Shown: positions 33,616 through 41,821 of the stretch, one piece after another
Layout of the letters: the number at the start of each line of letters is the position of its first letter
Numbering within the stretch: the stretch's first letter is position 1
Assembly: GCF_003352185.1 (NCBI RefSeq)
Contig: NZ_CP029608.1
Span: 3,844,001 to 3,908,000 of the forward strand
DNA length: 64,000 bases
Source of the DNA: Pseudomonas kribbensis
GTDB lineage: Bacteria > Pseudomonadota > Gammaproteobacteria > Pseudomonadales > Pseudomonadaceae
Direction of reading: 5' to 3'
Made by a program: the position numbers and the translations under genes
The notes under the pieces: model-generated
Seen by the model: the letters and a program-made list of their open reading frames with translations, nothing else
Database searches by the model: none
Told to the model about the DNA's origin: nothing

Positions 33616-33756
33616 ACGCAGCCGCTTGGTTCGCCAAACCGCTGCGTAGGTGCGGGTGTCCTGAACCCCAATCAAGCCCGCACCTTGTTTCACGCGCATC
33701 TTGAGCCTCACTGGCTCTACTTCCTCCCCATCAAAGAGTCTTGAGGCTCTTTTTTT
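33616..33756 (+). ncRNA. Candidate structured small RNA, about 140 nt
   Basis: The sequence following the promoter folds into three clear stems. Stem 1 pairs TACGCAGCCGCTTGG (33615-33629) with CCAAACCGCTGCGTA (33634-33648) around a TTCG loop, with one mismatch and one wobble. Stem 2 pairs AGGTGCGGG (33648-33656) with CCCGCACCT (33677-33685). The third pairs GAGCCTCA (33703-33710) with TGAGGCTC (33742-33749), directly followed by seven T. Between the arms of the third stem lies an unpaired TTCCTCCCC (33721-33729), complementary to strong Shine-Dalgarno sequences. No coding frame fits. I do not recognise a named family, so it is a candidate only. Confidence 0.65.
33742..33756 (+). terminator. 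Terminator of the candidate sRNA
   Basis: TGAGGCTC closes a stem with GAGCCTCA (33703-33710) or, alternatively, a small local AGAG/CTCT hairpin (from 33736), and is followed by TTTTTTT. Either pairing yields an intrinsic terminator. Confidence 0.8.
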
Positions 33757-33767
33757 GCCCCTGAAAA

Positions 33768-34394
33768 TCAGCGTTCCGATTCGCGGCGGATCGAGCGCCA
33801 CGTGGCCTGCGCCAGCAACTCGCGATAAGCCTTCGGACTGCCCTGCACTCTTCCCGACAACCACGCGCGGCAATAGCTGTCGGCCTGGCCGACGATCAGC
33901 GATGGCAGCAATTCGGCCGGGCATTCATTGAGTTCGGCGGCGCGCCCGGATTCGCTCAGCCAGGTGCGCAGCCCCTGGTTGCGCGTCCTGTTACGGTCGG
34001 CGAGCTCGTCCTTGTGCGGCCCCCGGGTCACGGCATAACGCGCGTGATACTGGAACCGCGCCCATTCCGGCTGATTTTCCACCCAGTCCACATAGCTGTA
34101 GACCAGCGCCTGCACGCCCTCCTCGGTCGTTGTCGCCTCGGCCAGATAGGCGTCGCGCAAGCGCGCCTGATCTTCCAGCGCAGTGAAAAACAACGCGGCC
34201 ACCAGTCCTTCCTTGTTGCCGAAATGGTGGTAGATCGCGCCGACGCTGGTGTCGCACTCGGCGCGGATCATTTCGATGGTGGTGGCCTCGATTCCCTGCT
34301 CGTTAAACAGGCGCAAGGCCTGGCGAAAGATGTCGCGCTTGAGTTCGGCCCGGCGTCCGGGGTAGCTGCGCTCGAGTAGATCTGCGGTGTCCAT
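33768..34394 (-). CDS. TetR-family transcriptional regulator
   Basis: The 208-residue protein has the HTH of the AcrR type (about residues 19-65; TTIEMIRAECDTSVGAIYHH). The C-terminal domain is helical. ATG 34392-34394 starts the expected family N-terminus (MDTADLLERSYPGRRAELKR); the longer upstream frame runs through the operator palindrome. It is divergent from a hotdog-fold protein gene. Between them lies a 33-bp perfect palindrome, very probably the operator for both genes. Confidence 0.92.
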   Translation of the reverse strand: MDTADLLERSYPGRRAELKRDIFRQALRLFNEQGIEATTIEMIRAECDTSVGAIYHHFGNKEGLVAALFFTALEDQARLRDAYLAEATTTEEGVQALVYSYVDWVENQPEWARFQYHARYAVTRGPHKDELADRNRTRNQGLRTWLSESGRAAELNECPAELLPSLIVGQADSYCRAWLSGRVQGSPKAYRELLAQATWRSIRRESER

Positions 34395-34478
34395 GGGGTT
34401 GAAAGCCTTGTAAATCCGGTTGAAAGGCACACCCGTGCCGGTAATCGAAACGCGCCTAGGTTGACAGATTTCCCACGG

Positions 34479-34531
34479 ACAGAATACCGTTCCGTTACAG
34501 AATGATATTCTGTAACGGAACATAATTCTGT
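34479..34531. promoter_or_regulatory. Long symmetric operator between TetR and hotdog genes
   Basis: A 33-bp perfect palindrome (34489-34521) has arms GTTCCGTTACAGAAT and ATTCTGTAACGGAAC around GAT. Symmetry continues further out: ACAGAAT at 34479-34485 mirrors ATTCTGT at 34525-34531 exactly about the same centre. The half-site ACAGAAT thus occurs four times, two per side, as expected for binding of two TetR dimers. Confidence 0.8.
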
Positions 34532-34558
34532 AAATTCCCCTAATCGCGAGGCTTCACC

Positions 34559-34999
34559 ATGAGTCAGTTTCTCAGCATGTTCACCAGCGCAGGCCCACAA
34601 GCGTTCAGCCAGATGGCCTGTCAGGTCGCGCCGTATTTCAGCAGCATCAATCCGTTGGTCAGCGAGCTGCGCGCCGGCTCGGCGACGGTGCAGGTGCCGT
34701 TCCGCCGCGAGATCACCAACCATCTCGGCACCGTACACGCCATTGCCATGTGCAACGCCGCCGAACTCGCGGCCGGGATGATGACCGACGTGTCGATTCC
34801 CGCCGGCGCCCGCTGGATTCCCAAAGGCATGACCGTCGAATACCTGGCCAAGGCCAAATCCGATGTCACAGCCGTGGCCAATGGCGAAGGGCTGGACTGG
34901 CAGACCGAAGGCGACAAGATCGTGCCGGTGGACATCCACGACACCGAGGGCAAGAAGGTGTTCACGGCGCGGATCACCATGAACGTGAAGCTGTCCTGA
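34559..34999 (+). CDS. Hotdog-fold DUF4442/PaaI-like thioesterase family protein
   Basis: The 146-residue protein has a hotdog-like sequence: INPLVSELRAGSATVQVPFR then NHLGTVHAIAMCNAAELAAG, matching the central helix of PaaI/YiiD-C/DUF4442 proteins. It might hydrolyse an acyl-CoA. It is divergent from a TetR regulator over a long palindrome, which points to induction by a specific ligand, perhaps an acyl-CoA. The ATG at 34559 follows a GAGG sequence. The transcript ends in a strong terminator. Confidence 0.85.
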   Translation: MSQFLSMFTSAGPQAFSQMACQVAPYFSSINPLVSELRAGSATVQVPFRREITNHLGTVHAIAMCNAAELAAGMMTDVSIPAGARWIPKGMTVEYLAKAKSDVTAVANGEGLDWQTEGDKIVPVDIHDTEGKKVFTARITMNVKLS

Positions 35000-35011
35000 A
35001 ATCACGGGCAC

Positions 35012-35051
35012 AAAAAAGCCCTTGCTGCGGTCATCGCAACAAGGGCTTTTT
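35012..35051. terminator. Bidirectional rho-independent terminator
   Basis: AAAAAGCCCTTG pairs perfectly with CAAGGGCTTTTT. It lies between the ends of the convergent hotdog and acetyltransferase genes. Confidence 0.92.
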
Positions 35052-35064
35052 GCCGTTGGCCGGA

Positions 35065-35751
35065 TCAGTGCACGGTCAGGCGCTGGCGGACAAATTCTTC
35101 GGTGTGACGGGTGACTTGATCCAGGTGCCGGTCGCGCTGTTTTTCGGCATCGACCATTGCCCGTTTGCCGTGCTTCTGCAGCAGATAGGTGTGGATCTGT
35201 TGCACTTCCAGCGAACGGTAGATCGGCGTGGTGTCGATAAAACCGCGCAAACCGTTGCTGCGGTAATGCCGGGTGCTCATCAGCACCTGAGTCTCCAGCT
35301 GGCCCAGCACTTCAAAGCCCAGCGCCTCGAAATACGGGACTTTACCCACGCTGCACGTCAGTTCGGCATGGGGGTAACGCGCAACCATTTCAGCAATCAA
35401 CGCACGGGCCACGCCCTGGCGGCGATGCTGCTGATCGACCGCCAAGTACGCCACATTGCACGCTTCCCAATCGCCTTGGACCGGCAGATACAACAGAAAG
35501 CCGATCACCTGTTCCGGATCATCGTCGTCGGTGGCCACCAGCAACTCCACTTCGGTGCCCTTCTCGCCGTTCAGCGCCTCCAGATACAAATGCACCTCGT
35601 AGCCGACCGCGTACTGATAGACGTTGTACAGCAGGTTGCTCGGGCCCAGACCGATGGCGCTGATGTCGGTCAGGTAGTCGACCACCATCTGCAGGATCTG
35701 GCTGTTGACGCCTTCGGGGCACGGGGATTTGTAGTGGGTGATGCGGGGCAT
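35065..35751 (-). CDS. GNAT-family N-acetyltransferase
   Basis: The 228-residue protein has acetyl-CoA binding motif A in NVAYLAVDQQHRRQGVARAL (R/Q-x-x-G-x-A) and motif B in YFEALGFEVLGQ. A long charged C-terminal extension (about 60 residues) follows the GNAT domain. The acetyl acceptor is unknown. ATG 35749-35751 is chosen since the preceding residues are not GNAT-like. Confidence 0.9.
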   Translation of the reverse strand: MPRITHYKSPCPEGVNSQILQMVVDYLTDISAIGLGPSNLLYNVYQYAVGYEVHLYLEALNGEKGTEVELLVATDDDDPEQVIGFLLYLPVQGDWEACNVAYLAVDQQHRRQGVARALIAEMVARYPHAELTCSVGKVPYFEALGFEVLGQLETQVLMSTRHYRSNGLRGFIDTTPIYRSLEVQQIHTYLLQKHGKRAMVDAEKQRDRHLDQVTRHTEEFVRQRLTVH

Positions 35752-35935
35752 GGCGGGTGAACTCCGACGGTAAAACACAGGTTGCCGGGCGGGTTGAGCG
35801 ACCGGCGAACCGCGACATCATACCTTGTGCAAGCCTGACAAAAATTTCATCTGCCGGTGAGCGGACTTTTCGCCCGTTTGGCGTCCAATTCTTCAACTGC
35901 GTTCATTTTCCCGACGCAGGTCCTGAGGAGTTGTC

Positions 35936-36262
35936 ATGAACGTTCTGCGTTCCCTGTTGAAATGGCGAAAAGCCCTGCTGCTGGTGCCCGTGACGCTGGC
36001 CGCGCTGGCCAGTTCCCCCGTGTTTGCCCAACCCGAAATGATCATCCGCGAAGCACCGCCACCGATGCGCATGGAACCGATGCCCGGTCCACGGGCAGGT
36101 TATGCCTGGGATCGCGGCCACTGGCGCTGGGAAGGTCGTGGTTATGTCTGGATGCCCGGTCACTGGCAACCGGTGCGTCACCGTGGCGCACGCTGGGAAC
36201 CGGGCCACTGGCAGGCGCGCGGGCCGAACTGGTACTGGATTGAAGGCCATTGGGTGCGTTGA
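35936..36262 (+). CDS. YXWGXW repeat-containing secreted protein
   Basis: The 108-residue protein has a signal peptide (hydrophobic 13-30, cleavage near VFA) followed by Trp/Gly/His-rich tandem motifs: GYAWDRGHWRWEGRGYVW, then MPGHW, EPGHW, EGHWVR. YXWGXW proteins are exported, small and of unknown function. A GGAG ribosome-binding sequence precedes ATG 35936. A second, shorter YXWGXW gene follows 42 bp later. Confidence 0.88.
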   Translation: MNVLRSLLKWRKALLLVPVTLAALASSPVFAQPEMIIREAPPPMRMEPMPGPRAGYAWDRGHWRWEGRGYVWMPGHWQPVRHRGARWEPGHWQARGPNWYWIEGHWVR

Positions 36263-36304
36263 TCGCGCAACCGTCTGCCAACGTTACCCACCAGGAACAT
36301 CACC

Positions 36305-36517
36305 ATGTCGAAAACCCTAAAAGCCTTGATCACTGCCACGCTGGTGGCAATCACCCTGTCGGGTTGTGTCGTCGAACCGGCGCGCCCGCACCGCCCACCA
36401 CCGATCGTCGAAGTGGTTCCGGCGATGCCTGCGCCGGGCTATCACTGGGTCGCCGGGCACTACCGCTGGGCCGGCAACCAATGGCGCTGGGTGCCGGGGC
36501 ATTGGCGGGCGTATTGA
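36305..36517 (+). CDS. YXWGXW repeat-containing lipoprotein
   Basis: The 70-residue protein has a lipoprotein signal with lipobox LSGC (Cys at about 21), then a Pro-rich linker and the repeat units APGYHWVAGHYRWAGNQWRW and VPGHW. It is probably anchored in the outer membrane or periplasmic face of the inner membrane. It is transcribed with the preceding secreted YXWGXW protein. Function is unknown; binding of a small ligand or cell-wall component through stacked Trp is an idea only. Confidence 0.88.
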   Translation: MSKTLKALITATLVAITLSGCVVEPARPHRPPPIVEVVPAMPAPGYHWVAGHYRWAGNQWRWVPGHWRAY

Positions 36518-36523
36518 GGCCGG

Positions 36524-37081
36524 TCACTGGGCCGGTGCAACGACCTTGAACCTGATCGCGATGTCGTTCGAAACCACGGTGTCGGCCCACTCGCCGGCAC
36601 CGAGGCCGAAGGCATCGCGCTTGAGCACCAGTTCACCGTCGAAGATGCCGATGCTGTTGTCCGGTTTCAGATGCACCGGCACCTGCACTTCATGAGTGAT
36701 GCCTTTGAGGGTGAGCCGGCCGGCCACCAGGTAATGATTTTCATCGACACGGCTGAAACCGGTCGATTCGAACACTGCCGTCGGAAACTTTTGCGTGTCG
36801 AACCACGCCGGTTTTACCAGTTCGGTATTGGCGTCCTCGCTGCCGGCGTCGATGCTCGTGAGGTCGATGTGCAACGTGGTGCGGGCGTTGCCGAGATTGG
36901 CAGTGTCGAAGTCCAGCGTCGCGTCGAACTTGCCGAACGTGCCATACATCCGCGAGCCCATCTGGTTGTAGGTGAAGCTGATCTGGCTGGCGGCGGTATT
37001 GACCCGGGTGTACTCCACCGCCTGCGCCGTCGACATGACGATCAGGCAACACACGGCAGCCAACAACAATCGAATCGACAT
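36524..37081 (-). CDS. YceI-family periplasmic protein
   Basis: The 185-residue protein has a signal peptide (cleavage near AQA, residue 21) and the YceI beta-barrel lipocalin-like sequence: ASQISFTYNQMGSRMYGTFG, then WFDTQKFPTAVFES and GRLTLKGITHEVQVPV. Family members bind isoprenoid lipids such as polyprenyl chains. It ends 7 bp from the convergent YXWGXW lipoprotein. Upstream on the same strand is a LysR gene. Confidence 0.93.
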   Translation of the reverse strand: MSIRLLLAAVCCLIVMSTAQAVEYTRVNTAASQISFTYNQMGSRMYGTFGKFDATLDFDTANLGNARTTLHIDLTSIDAGSEDANTELVKPAWFDTQKFPTAVFESTGFSRVDENHYLVAGRLTLKGITHEVQVPVHLKPDNSIGIFDGELVLKRDAFGLGAGEWADTVVSNDIAIRFKVVAPAQ

Positions 37082-37135
37082 GGAATGCTCCGGCGCCTCG
37101 GTGGGCCTCGATTGACTTAAGCAAACAACCGCCGC

Positions 37136-38041
37136 TTACGCCACTCCGTCCGGCATATACGCTTTCAGGTATCCGATCAACGCCTTCACTTTGGGCGATG
37201 GCAGATGCTCGCGAGCCGTGACCGCGTTGAGATCCTGAGGCGGGCCGATCCACTCCGGCAACACCCGGATCAAGCGCCCGGCCTGCACATCCGCTTGCAT
37301 GCTCTGGTCCATCGCCAGGCTCAGTCCCTCGCCTGCCAGTAACGCGTCGTGCAACAGCGCCGGGTCGTTGGCCAGGATGGAAGGTTCGACACGATAGTCT
37401 CTCAGGCGCCCCCCTTCTCGACGCAACGGCCAGACATAACCGACATCGCGCCGGGCCTGATGCAGCGTCAACGTCTGATGGTGAAGCAATTCTTCCGGAG
37501 TTTGCGGCGTACCGTGGCGGGCGAGGTATTCCGGGGCCGCGTAAATACCCGTGGGGAAACTGGCCAGCCGACGGGCGATCAAACTCGAATCCGGCAAAGC
37601 CCCCAGCCGCAGTGCAACATCGATCTCCTCGCCCACCAGATCCATCGGCACATGGGAGGCGAGGATCTCCAGACGAATCTCCGGATACGCCTGACGAAAC
37701 CCGGCCAGCAGCGGTGCAAACCAGCTCACCCCGAATGAAAACGGCACCGTCACCCGCAACCAGCCACGGGGCCCGTCACGCAATTGATGCACCGCCCGTT
37801 CGGCGTGCTCGAGGGTGTCGGCGATGGACTTGCACTGCTCGTAATACACCGCCCCGGCCTCGGTCAGGCTCAACTGGCGGGTGGTGCGACGCAACAGCTG
37901 CACGCCGATGGCCTGCTCCAGCTCGCGCACCCGGCGGCTGACCGTGGTTTTCGGAATCTGCAAGGCATGGGCGGCGGCGGTGAAACTGCCGAGGCGCACC
38001 ACGCAGACAAAAACCAGTGTGTCGTTCAAGTCACGGATCAT
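37136..38041 (-). CDS. LysR-family transcriptional regulator
   Basis: The 301-residue LysR protein has HTH around residues 17-60 (IPKTTVSRRVRELEQAIGV) and a CrgA-type effector-binding domain (RGWLRVTVPFSFGVSWFAPL). ATG 38039-38041 gives the standard N-terminus MIRDLNDTLVFVCVVRLGSF. It is divergent from an amidase gene (120 bp between starts) and upstream of yceI; either may be its target. Confidence 0.91.
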   Translation of the reverse strand: MIRDLNDTLVFVCVVRLGSFTAAAHALQIPKTTVSRRVRELEQAIGVQLLRRTTRQLSLTEAGAVYYEQCKSIADTLEHAERAVHQLRDGPRGWLRVTVPFSFGVSWFAPLLAGFRQAYPEIRLEILASHVPMDLVGEEIDVALRLGALPDSSLIARRLASFPTGIYAAPEYLARHGTPQTPEELLHHQTLTLHQARRDVGYVWPLRREGGRLRDYRVEPSILANDPALLHDALLAGEGLSLAMDQSMQADVQAGRLIRVLPEWIGPPQDLNAVTAREHLPSPKVKALIGYLKAYMPDGVA

Positions 38042-38161
38042 TTCGGGCCTGCCTGAGAACAATCAACTGCGCCACCTATGGCACATTTCATGCCGCGATT
38101 ATGGGCTAATCAGCTGAGACCCTGCGACCTAATATCGGTGCTCCCTTTCGGAGTGCTACCC

Positions 38162-39592
38162 ATGAACCTCAACGAATACGCCGAATATGACGGCATCGGC
38201 CTCGCGCAACTGGTTGCTTCAGGCGAAGTCGACGCCAAGGAGTTGACCGCTCTGGCCATCGAAGCGATACAGCAGGTCAACCCAACGATCAACGCCGTCA
38301 TTGAGTACTGGACACCGACCGCGACCACGGGCAGCGGCCCCTTGGCCGGGGTGCCGTTCCTGATCAAGGACCTGGCGATCACCGCTGCCGGGCGCCGCAA
38401 TGAACTGGGCAGCCGACTCGCCCAAGGGCTGATCGCGCAGAATGATTCATTTCTGATGCAACGTTTCAACGCCGCAGGGCTGATGACGCTGGGGCGCACC
38501 ACCACCCCGGAAATGGCGTTCAGCACCGAAACCGACTCCCTCCTGCAAGGCCCGACCCGCAACCCGTGGAACCCGCAACTTTCCGCCGGAGGCTCAAGCG
38601 GTGGTGCCGGGGCTGCCGTCGCGGCGGGCATCGTGCCGATCGCCCATGCCACCGACGCGGCAGGATCGATCCGCGTTCCGGCCGCTTTCAACGGACTGGT
38701 GGGCCTCAAGCCGACGCGCGGCCGCAGCTCCCACGGGCCATTGATGGACGAGGTGTTTGCCGGACTCGGCGTGCAATTGGGCCTGTCGCGGACGGTGCGC
38801 GACAGCGCGGCGCTGATGGATGTGGTGCAGGGCTGTGCGCCGGGAGATCCTTATTACACGGCGGCACCGACCGAAGGTTTTCTGGCTCAGGTTGGCCGCG
38901 ATCCTGGACGGTTGCGTATCGGTTTGCTCGATGCACCGTGGAACGGGGCCAGCGTCGATCCCGAGATCAGTGATGCCACCGCCCGTGTTGCCCGTGAGCT
39001 TGAATCCCTCGGCCATCAGGTTGAAACCGTGCGGGCGCCGCTCGGTCTGTCGTGGGACGCGTTCGTCGAGGCCAACGCGCATATCTGGTGTGCCAGTCTG
39101 GTGCGCTGGATCGATCATCTCGCCGCTGCGACCCGGCGGCCAGTCGATCGCAGCACCCTGGAACCGGCCACCCTCGCCTGCTACGCCTTCGGCCAACAAT
39201 CGCGCGGTACGGATTTCGCCGCCGCGCTGGAAGTACGCAACAGCGTCGCCCGGCAAGTGGCCGCGTGGTTCGAGTCCATCGACATCCTGCTGACCCCGAC
39301 CCTGCCGCAACTGCCGCAAGCCATCGGTCTCTACAATCGCGGCGCCGACACGCTGGATGGCCTGCAATGGACGGCGCGAGTGTTCGAGCATTCGCCCTTC
39401 ACCCCGGTGTTCAACGTTGCGGGAACACCGGCCATCTCCCTGCCATTGGGGATGTCGCACAGCGGCCTGCCGATCGGTGTGCAACTGGCGGCACGCTTCG
39501 GGGCTGACGATGTTCTGTTGCGTCTGGCCGCGCAACTGGAGCGGGCGTTGCCGTGGCATCACCAGCGGCCGCTGATTCACGCTGGCCGCTGA
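38162..39592 (+). CDS. Amidase of the amidase-signature family
   Basis: The 476-residue protein has the Ser-cisSer-Lys triad: K69 in PFLIKDLA, S145 in SAGGSSGGAGAAVAAG, and nucleophile S169 in TDAAGSIRVPA. The family hydrolyses amides of many kinds, so the substrate is unknown. ATG 38162 is preceded by GGAG-like sequence and gives the typical amidase N-terminus. It is divergent from a LysR gene. Confidence 0.93.
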   Translation: MNLNEYAEYDGIGLAQLVASGEVDAKELTALAIEAIQQVNPTINAVIEYWTPTATTGSGPLAGVPFLIKDLAITAAGRRNELGSRLAQGLIAQNDSFLMQRFNAAGLMTLGRTTTPEMAFSTETDSLLQGPTRNPWNPQLSAGGSSGGAGAAVAAGIVPIAHATDAAGSIRVPAAFNGLVGLKPTRGRSSHGPLMDEVFAGLGVQLGLSRTVRDSAALMDVVQGCAPGDPYYTAAPTEGFLAQVGRDPGRLRIGLLDAPWNGASVDPEISDATARVARELESLGHQVETVRAPLGLSWDAFVEANAHIWCASLVRWIDHLAAATRRPVDRSTLEPATLACYAFGQQSRGTDFAAALEVRNSVARQVAAWFESIDILLTPTLPQLPQAIGLYNRGADTLDGLQWTARVFEHSPFTPVFNVAGTPAISLPLGMSHSGLPIGVQLAARFGADDVLLRLAAQLERALPWHHQRPLIHAGR

Positions 39593-39596
39593 AAAC

Positions 39597-39627
39597 AAAA
39601 AGGGCCGTTCCTCCGGGAACGGCCCTG
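39597..39627. terminator. Rho-independent terminator
   Basis: AGGGCCGTTCC and GGAACGGCCCT form a perfect 11-bp stem with TCCG loop. The flanking A-rich run makes it best suited to end the minus-strand MATE transcript, but it also lies just after the amidase gene. Confidence 0.9.
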
Positions 39628-39646
39628 CGTTTTCTGACGGTCAGTC

Positions 39647-41002
39647 CTACACCAGCCGCTCGATCTTCTGATGCTGCCAGACCAGTTTGTAATACAGCGT
39701 CTGCAGTACCAGCATCCCCAGGTACGCCACCGGAAACGCCATCCATACACCCTGCAAACCAAACTGCCCGTCCAGCCAGTACGCCGCCGGCAACTGCACG
39801 CCGACCACGCAAATGATCGCGATGGCCACCGGCACCAGCACGGTGCCGCTGGCGCGCATGATGCCGCCGATGATCGCCTGGAAGCCGAAGATCAACAGGC
39901 TCCACAGCATGATGTGCAGCAAGTGCTCGGCCATGGCCCGGGTCGAGTCTTCGGTGAGGAACAGCCCCAGCAGCCAGTGCGACAACAGGTAACCGAGCAC
40001 GATCAAACCACCGGTCAGGCACACGTTGATCCACAACCCGGTGCGCAGGATCGGCCCCATGCGCTCCAGCCGCCCGGCGCCAATCGCCTGGGCACCGAGG
40101 ATCGATGCGGTGATCGCAATCGACAGCGCCGGAAACTGCACGTAGTTGACGATCTGCGTCACTGCGCCATAGGCCGCCGTCGCCTGCGATCCGTGCTGGT
40201 TGACCAGTGTCAGAATCACCAGCTCCGACAGCGACAGCACGATCATCTGCACCCCGGTCGGCAGACCGATGCGCAACACCTTGCCGAGAATCGCGCCGTC
40301 CAGACGCAACGACGCAAAGAACTCCCGGTCCGGCGCCAGCGGATGACCTTTGCGAATCAGGCTCCACGCCAGCCACGCCATCGCCGCCAGGGTACCGGCC
40401 AGACCGGCGAACGCCGCACTCTGAATGCCCAGTTGCGGCAAGCCGAACCAGCCGCGAATGAACGCCGGGGTCAGCGCCAGACCGACAACGGTCGACAGCA
40501 GCAACGCGAGCATCGGCGACAGCGTGTCGCTCACCCCGCGCAACAGCTGGGTGAACAGCACGTACACCAGCACAAACGGCAAGGTCCACATCATCACCCG
40601 GGCGTAGGAAACCGCGTCATCCAGCACATCCGCCGGCGTGCCCAACCCTTGCAACGCCTGACGCGCAAACACACTGCCAAACACCGCCGCGACCAGCCCG
40701 ATCAACACTCCCAGCAACAGCGTCGCGCCGGCAATCGCCTTCACCATATGCGACTCACGCGCGCCCCACGCCTGACCGATCAACACCCCTGCCCCGGCGC
40801 CCAGACCGATGACCAGCGCGATAAAGAAAAAGATGATCGGAAACATCCCCGATACCGCCGCCAGTGCCTGAGTGCCGAGCATCTGGCCGATGTAGATGCT
40901 GTTGACCGTGCCCGACATGGATTGCAGGAAGTTCGACAGCACCATGGGGGCGAGGAACAGCAGGTAGGTTTTCCAGAGGGGGTTTTGCGCGGGGGTTTGC
41001 AT
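39647..41002 (-). CDS. MATE-family efflux transporter
   Basis: The 451-residue, 12-helix protein has the MATE internal symmetry and characteristic elements: QSMSGTVNSIYIGQMLGTQA in helix 2, AAFAGLAGTLAAMAWL and GLPTGVQMIVLSLSEL at the start of the second half. It exports drugs or metabolites using Na+ or H+. The start is ATG 41000-41002 (MQTPAQNPLWKTYLLFLAP). No partner gene is needed. Confidence 0.94.
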   Translation of the reverse strand: MQTPAQNPLWKTYLLFLAPMVLSNFLQSMSGTVNSIYIGQMLGTQALAAVSGMFPIIFFFIALVIGLGAGAGVLIGQAWGARESHMVKAIAGATLLLGVLIGLVAAVFGSVFARQALQGLGTPADVLDDAVSYARVMMWTLPFVLVYVLFTQLLRGVSDTLSPMLALLLSTVVGLALTPAFIRGWFGLPQLGIQSAAFAGLAGTLAAMAWLAWSLIRKGHPLAPDREFFASLRLDGAILGKVLRIGLPTGVQMIVLSLSELVILTLVNQHGSQATAAYGAVTQIVNYVQFPALSIAITASILGAQAIGAGRLERMGPILRTGLWINVCLTGGLIVLGYLLSHWLLGLFLTEDSTRAMAEHLLHIMLWSLLIFGFQAIIGGIMRASGTVLVPVAIAIICVVGVQLPAAYWLDGQFGLQGVWMAFPVAYLGMLVLQTLYYKLVWQHQKIERLV

Positions 41003-41130
41003 TGAGAGTCCGTCTCGGGAGGAGGCAATGTGGGAGAGTCTAAGGTATGCACAGCCGTTCAGGTCGTACCCCTTTGCATTAAAACTTCGTAATCTCCACC
41101 ACCTGTCCAAAATGGAAGTGAACCGATCCC

Positions 41131-41697
41131 ATGTCCCGCGTCTCGACCCTGCTGACCTCTACCCTTTTTGCCGTTCTGGCGACGACAGCCAACGCTGCCC
41201 CGGCGCCAGCGCCTGAAGCGCTGCAAAGCCTGCTGAGTACCCTGAACGAACGCCTGAACATCGGCGATCTCGTTGCCCTGACCAAATGGGACAGCGGCAA
41301 GCCGATCCAGGACAGTCCCCGCGAAGCGCAGGTCATCGCCAATGCCCGGGCGCTGGCCACCGAACGCAAGCTCGACCCGGAAGACGTGGCGCAATTGATC
41401 GCCGCGCAAATGGAAGCCAACAAACTGGTGCAATACGGTTTGCTCGTGAAGTGGCAGGCGGCCGGTGCTGCGCCGGACACGCCGCGTCCGGACTTGGGCA
41501 AACAGATTCGTCCGCGCCTGGATGAGCTGCAAACCCGGTTGTTGCAGCAATACGCCGACTTCACGCCCTATCGTCATGACCCGAATTGCTCGACATGGCT
41601 GGCCAAGGCGCGCAGCGGTCTGACTCACGATACGTTGCATGAACTGGCCCTGATCCGTGCCACCGGCGAACTATGTATTCGGGCAACAGCCCCGTGA
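41131..41697 (+). CDS. Periplasmic chorismate mutase (AroQ-gamma type)
   Basis: The 188-residue protein has a signal peptide (cleavage near ANA, residue 22) and an all-alpha AroQ domain with LLSTLNERLNIGDLVALTKW, DSPREAQVIANARALA and IAAQMEANKLVQYGLLVKW. It converts chorismate to prephenate. Secreted AroQ-gamma enzymes are known in several proteobacteria, but their periplasmic purpose is not settled. Two cysteines near the C-terminus may form a disulfide, typical of this group. Confidence 0.92.
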   Translation: MSRVSTLLTSTLFAVLATTANAAPAPAPEALQSLLSTLNERLNIGDLVALTKWDSGKPIQDSPREAQVIANARALATERKLDPEDVAQLIAAQMEANKLVQYGLLVKWQAAGAAPDTPRPDLGKQIRPRLDELQTRLLQQYADFTPYRHDPNCSTWLAKARSGLTHDTLHELALIRATGELCIRATAP

Positions 41698-41821
41698 ATC
41701 GAGGCTCAGGCATCCATCGCTGGCGTCGATAGTCACCATCACGCCAATGAAGTTCTCATAAAAAATCCCGGGCGTAACATCTGCTCCATACCAACCGAAC
41801 AACACCCCGGAGCACACGATC

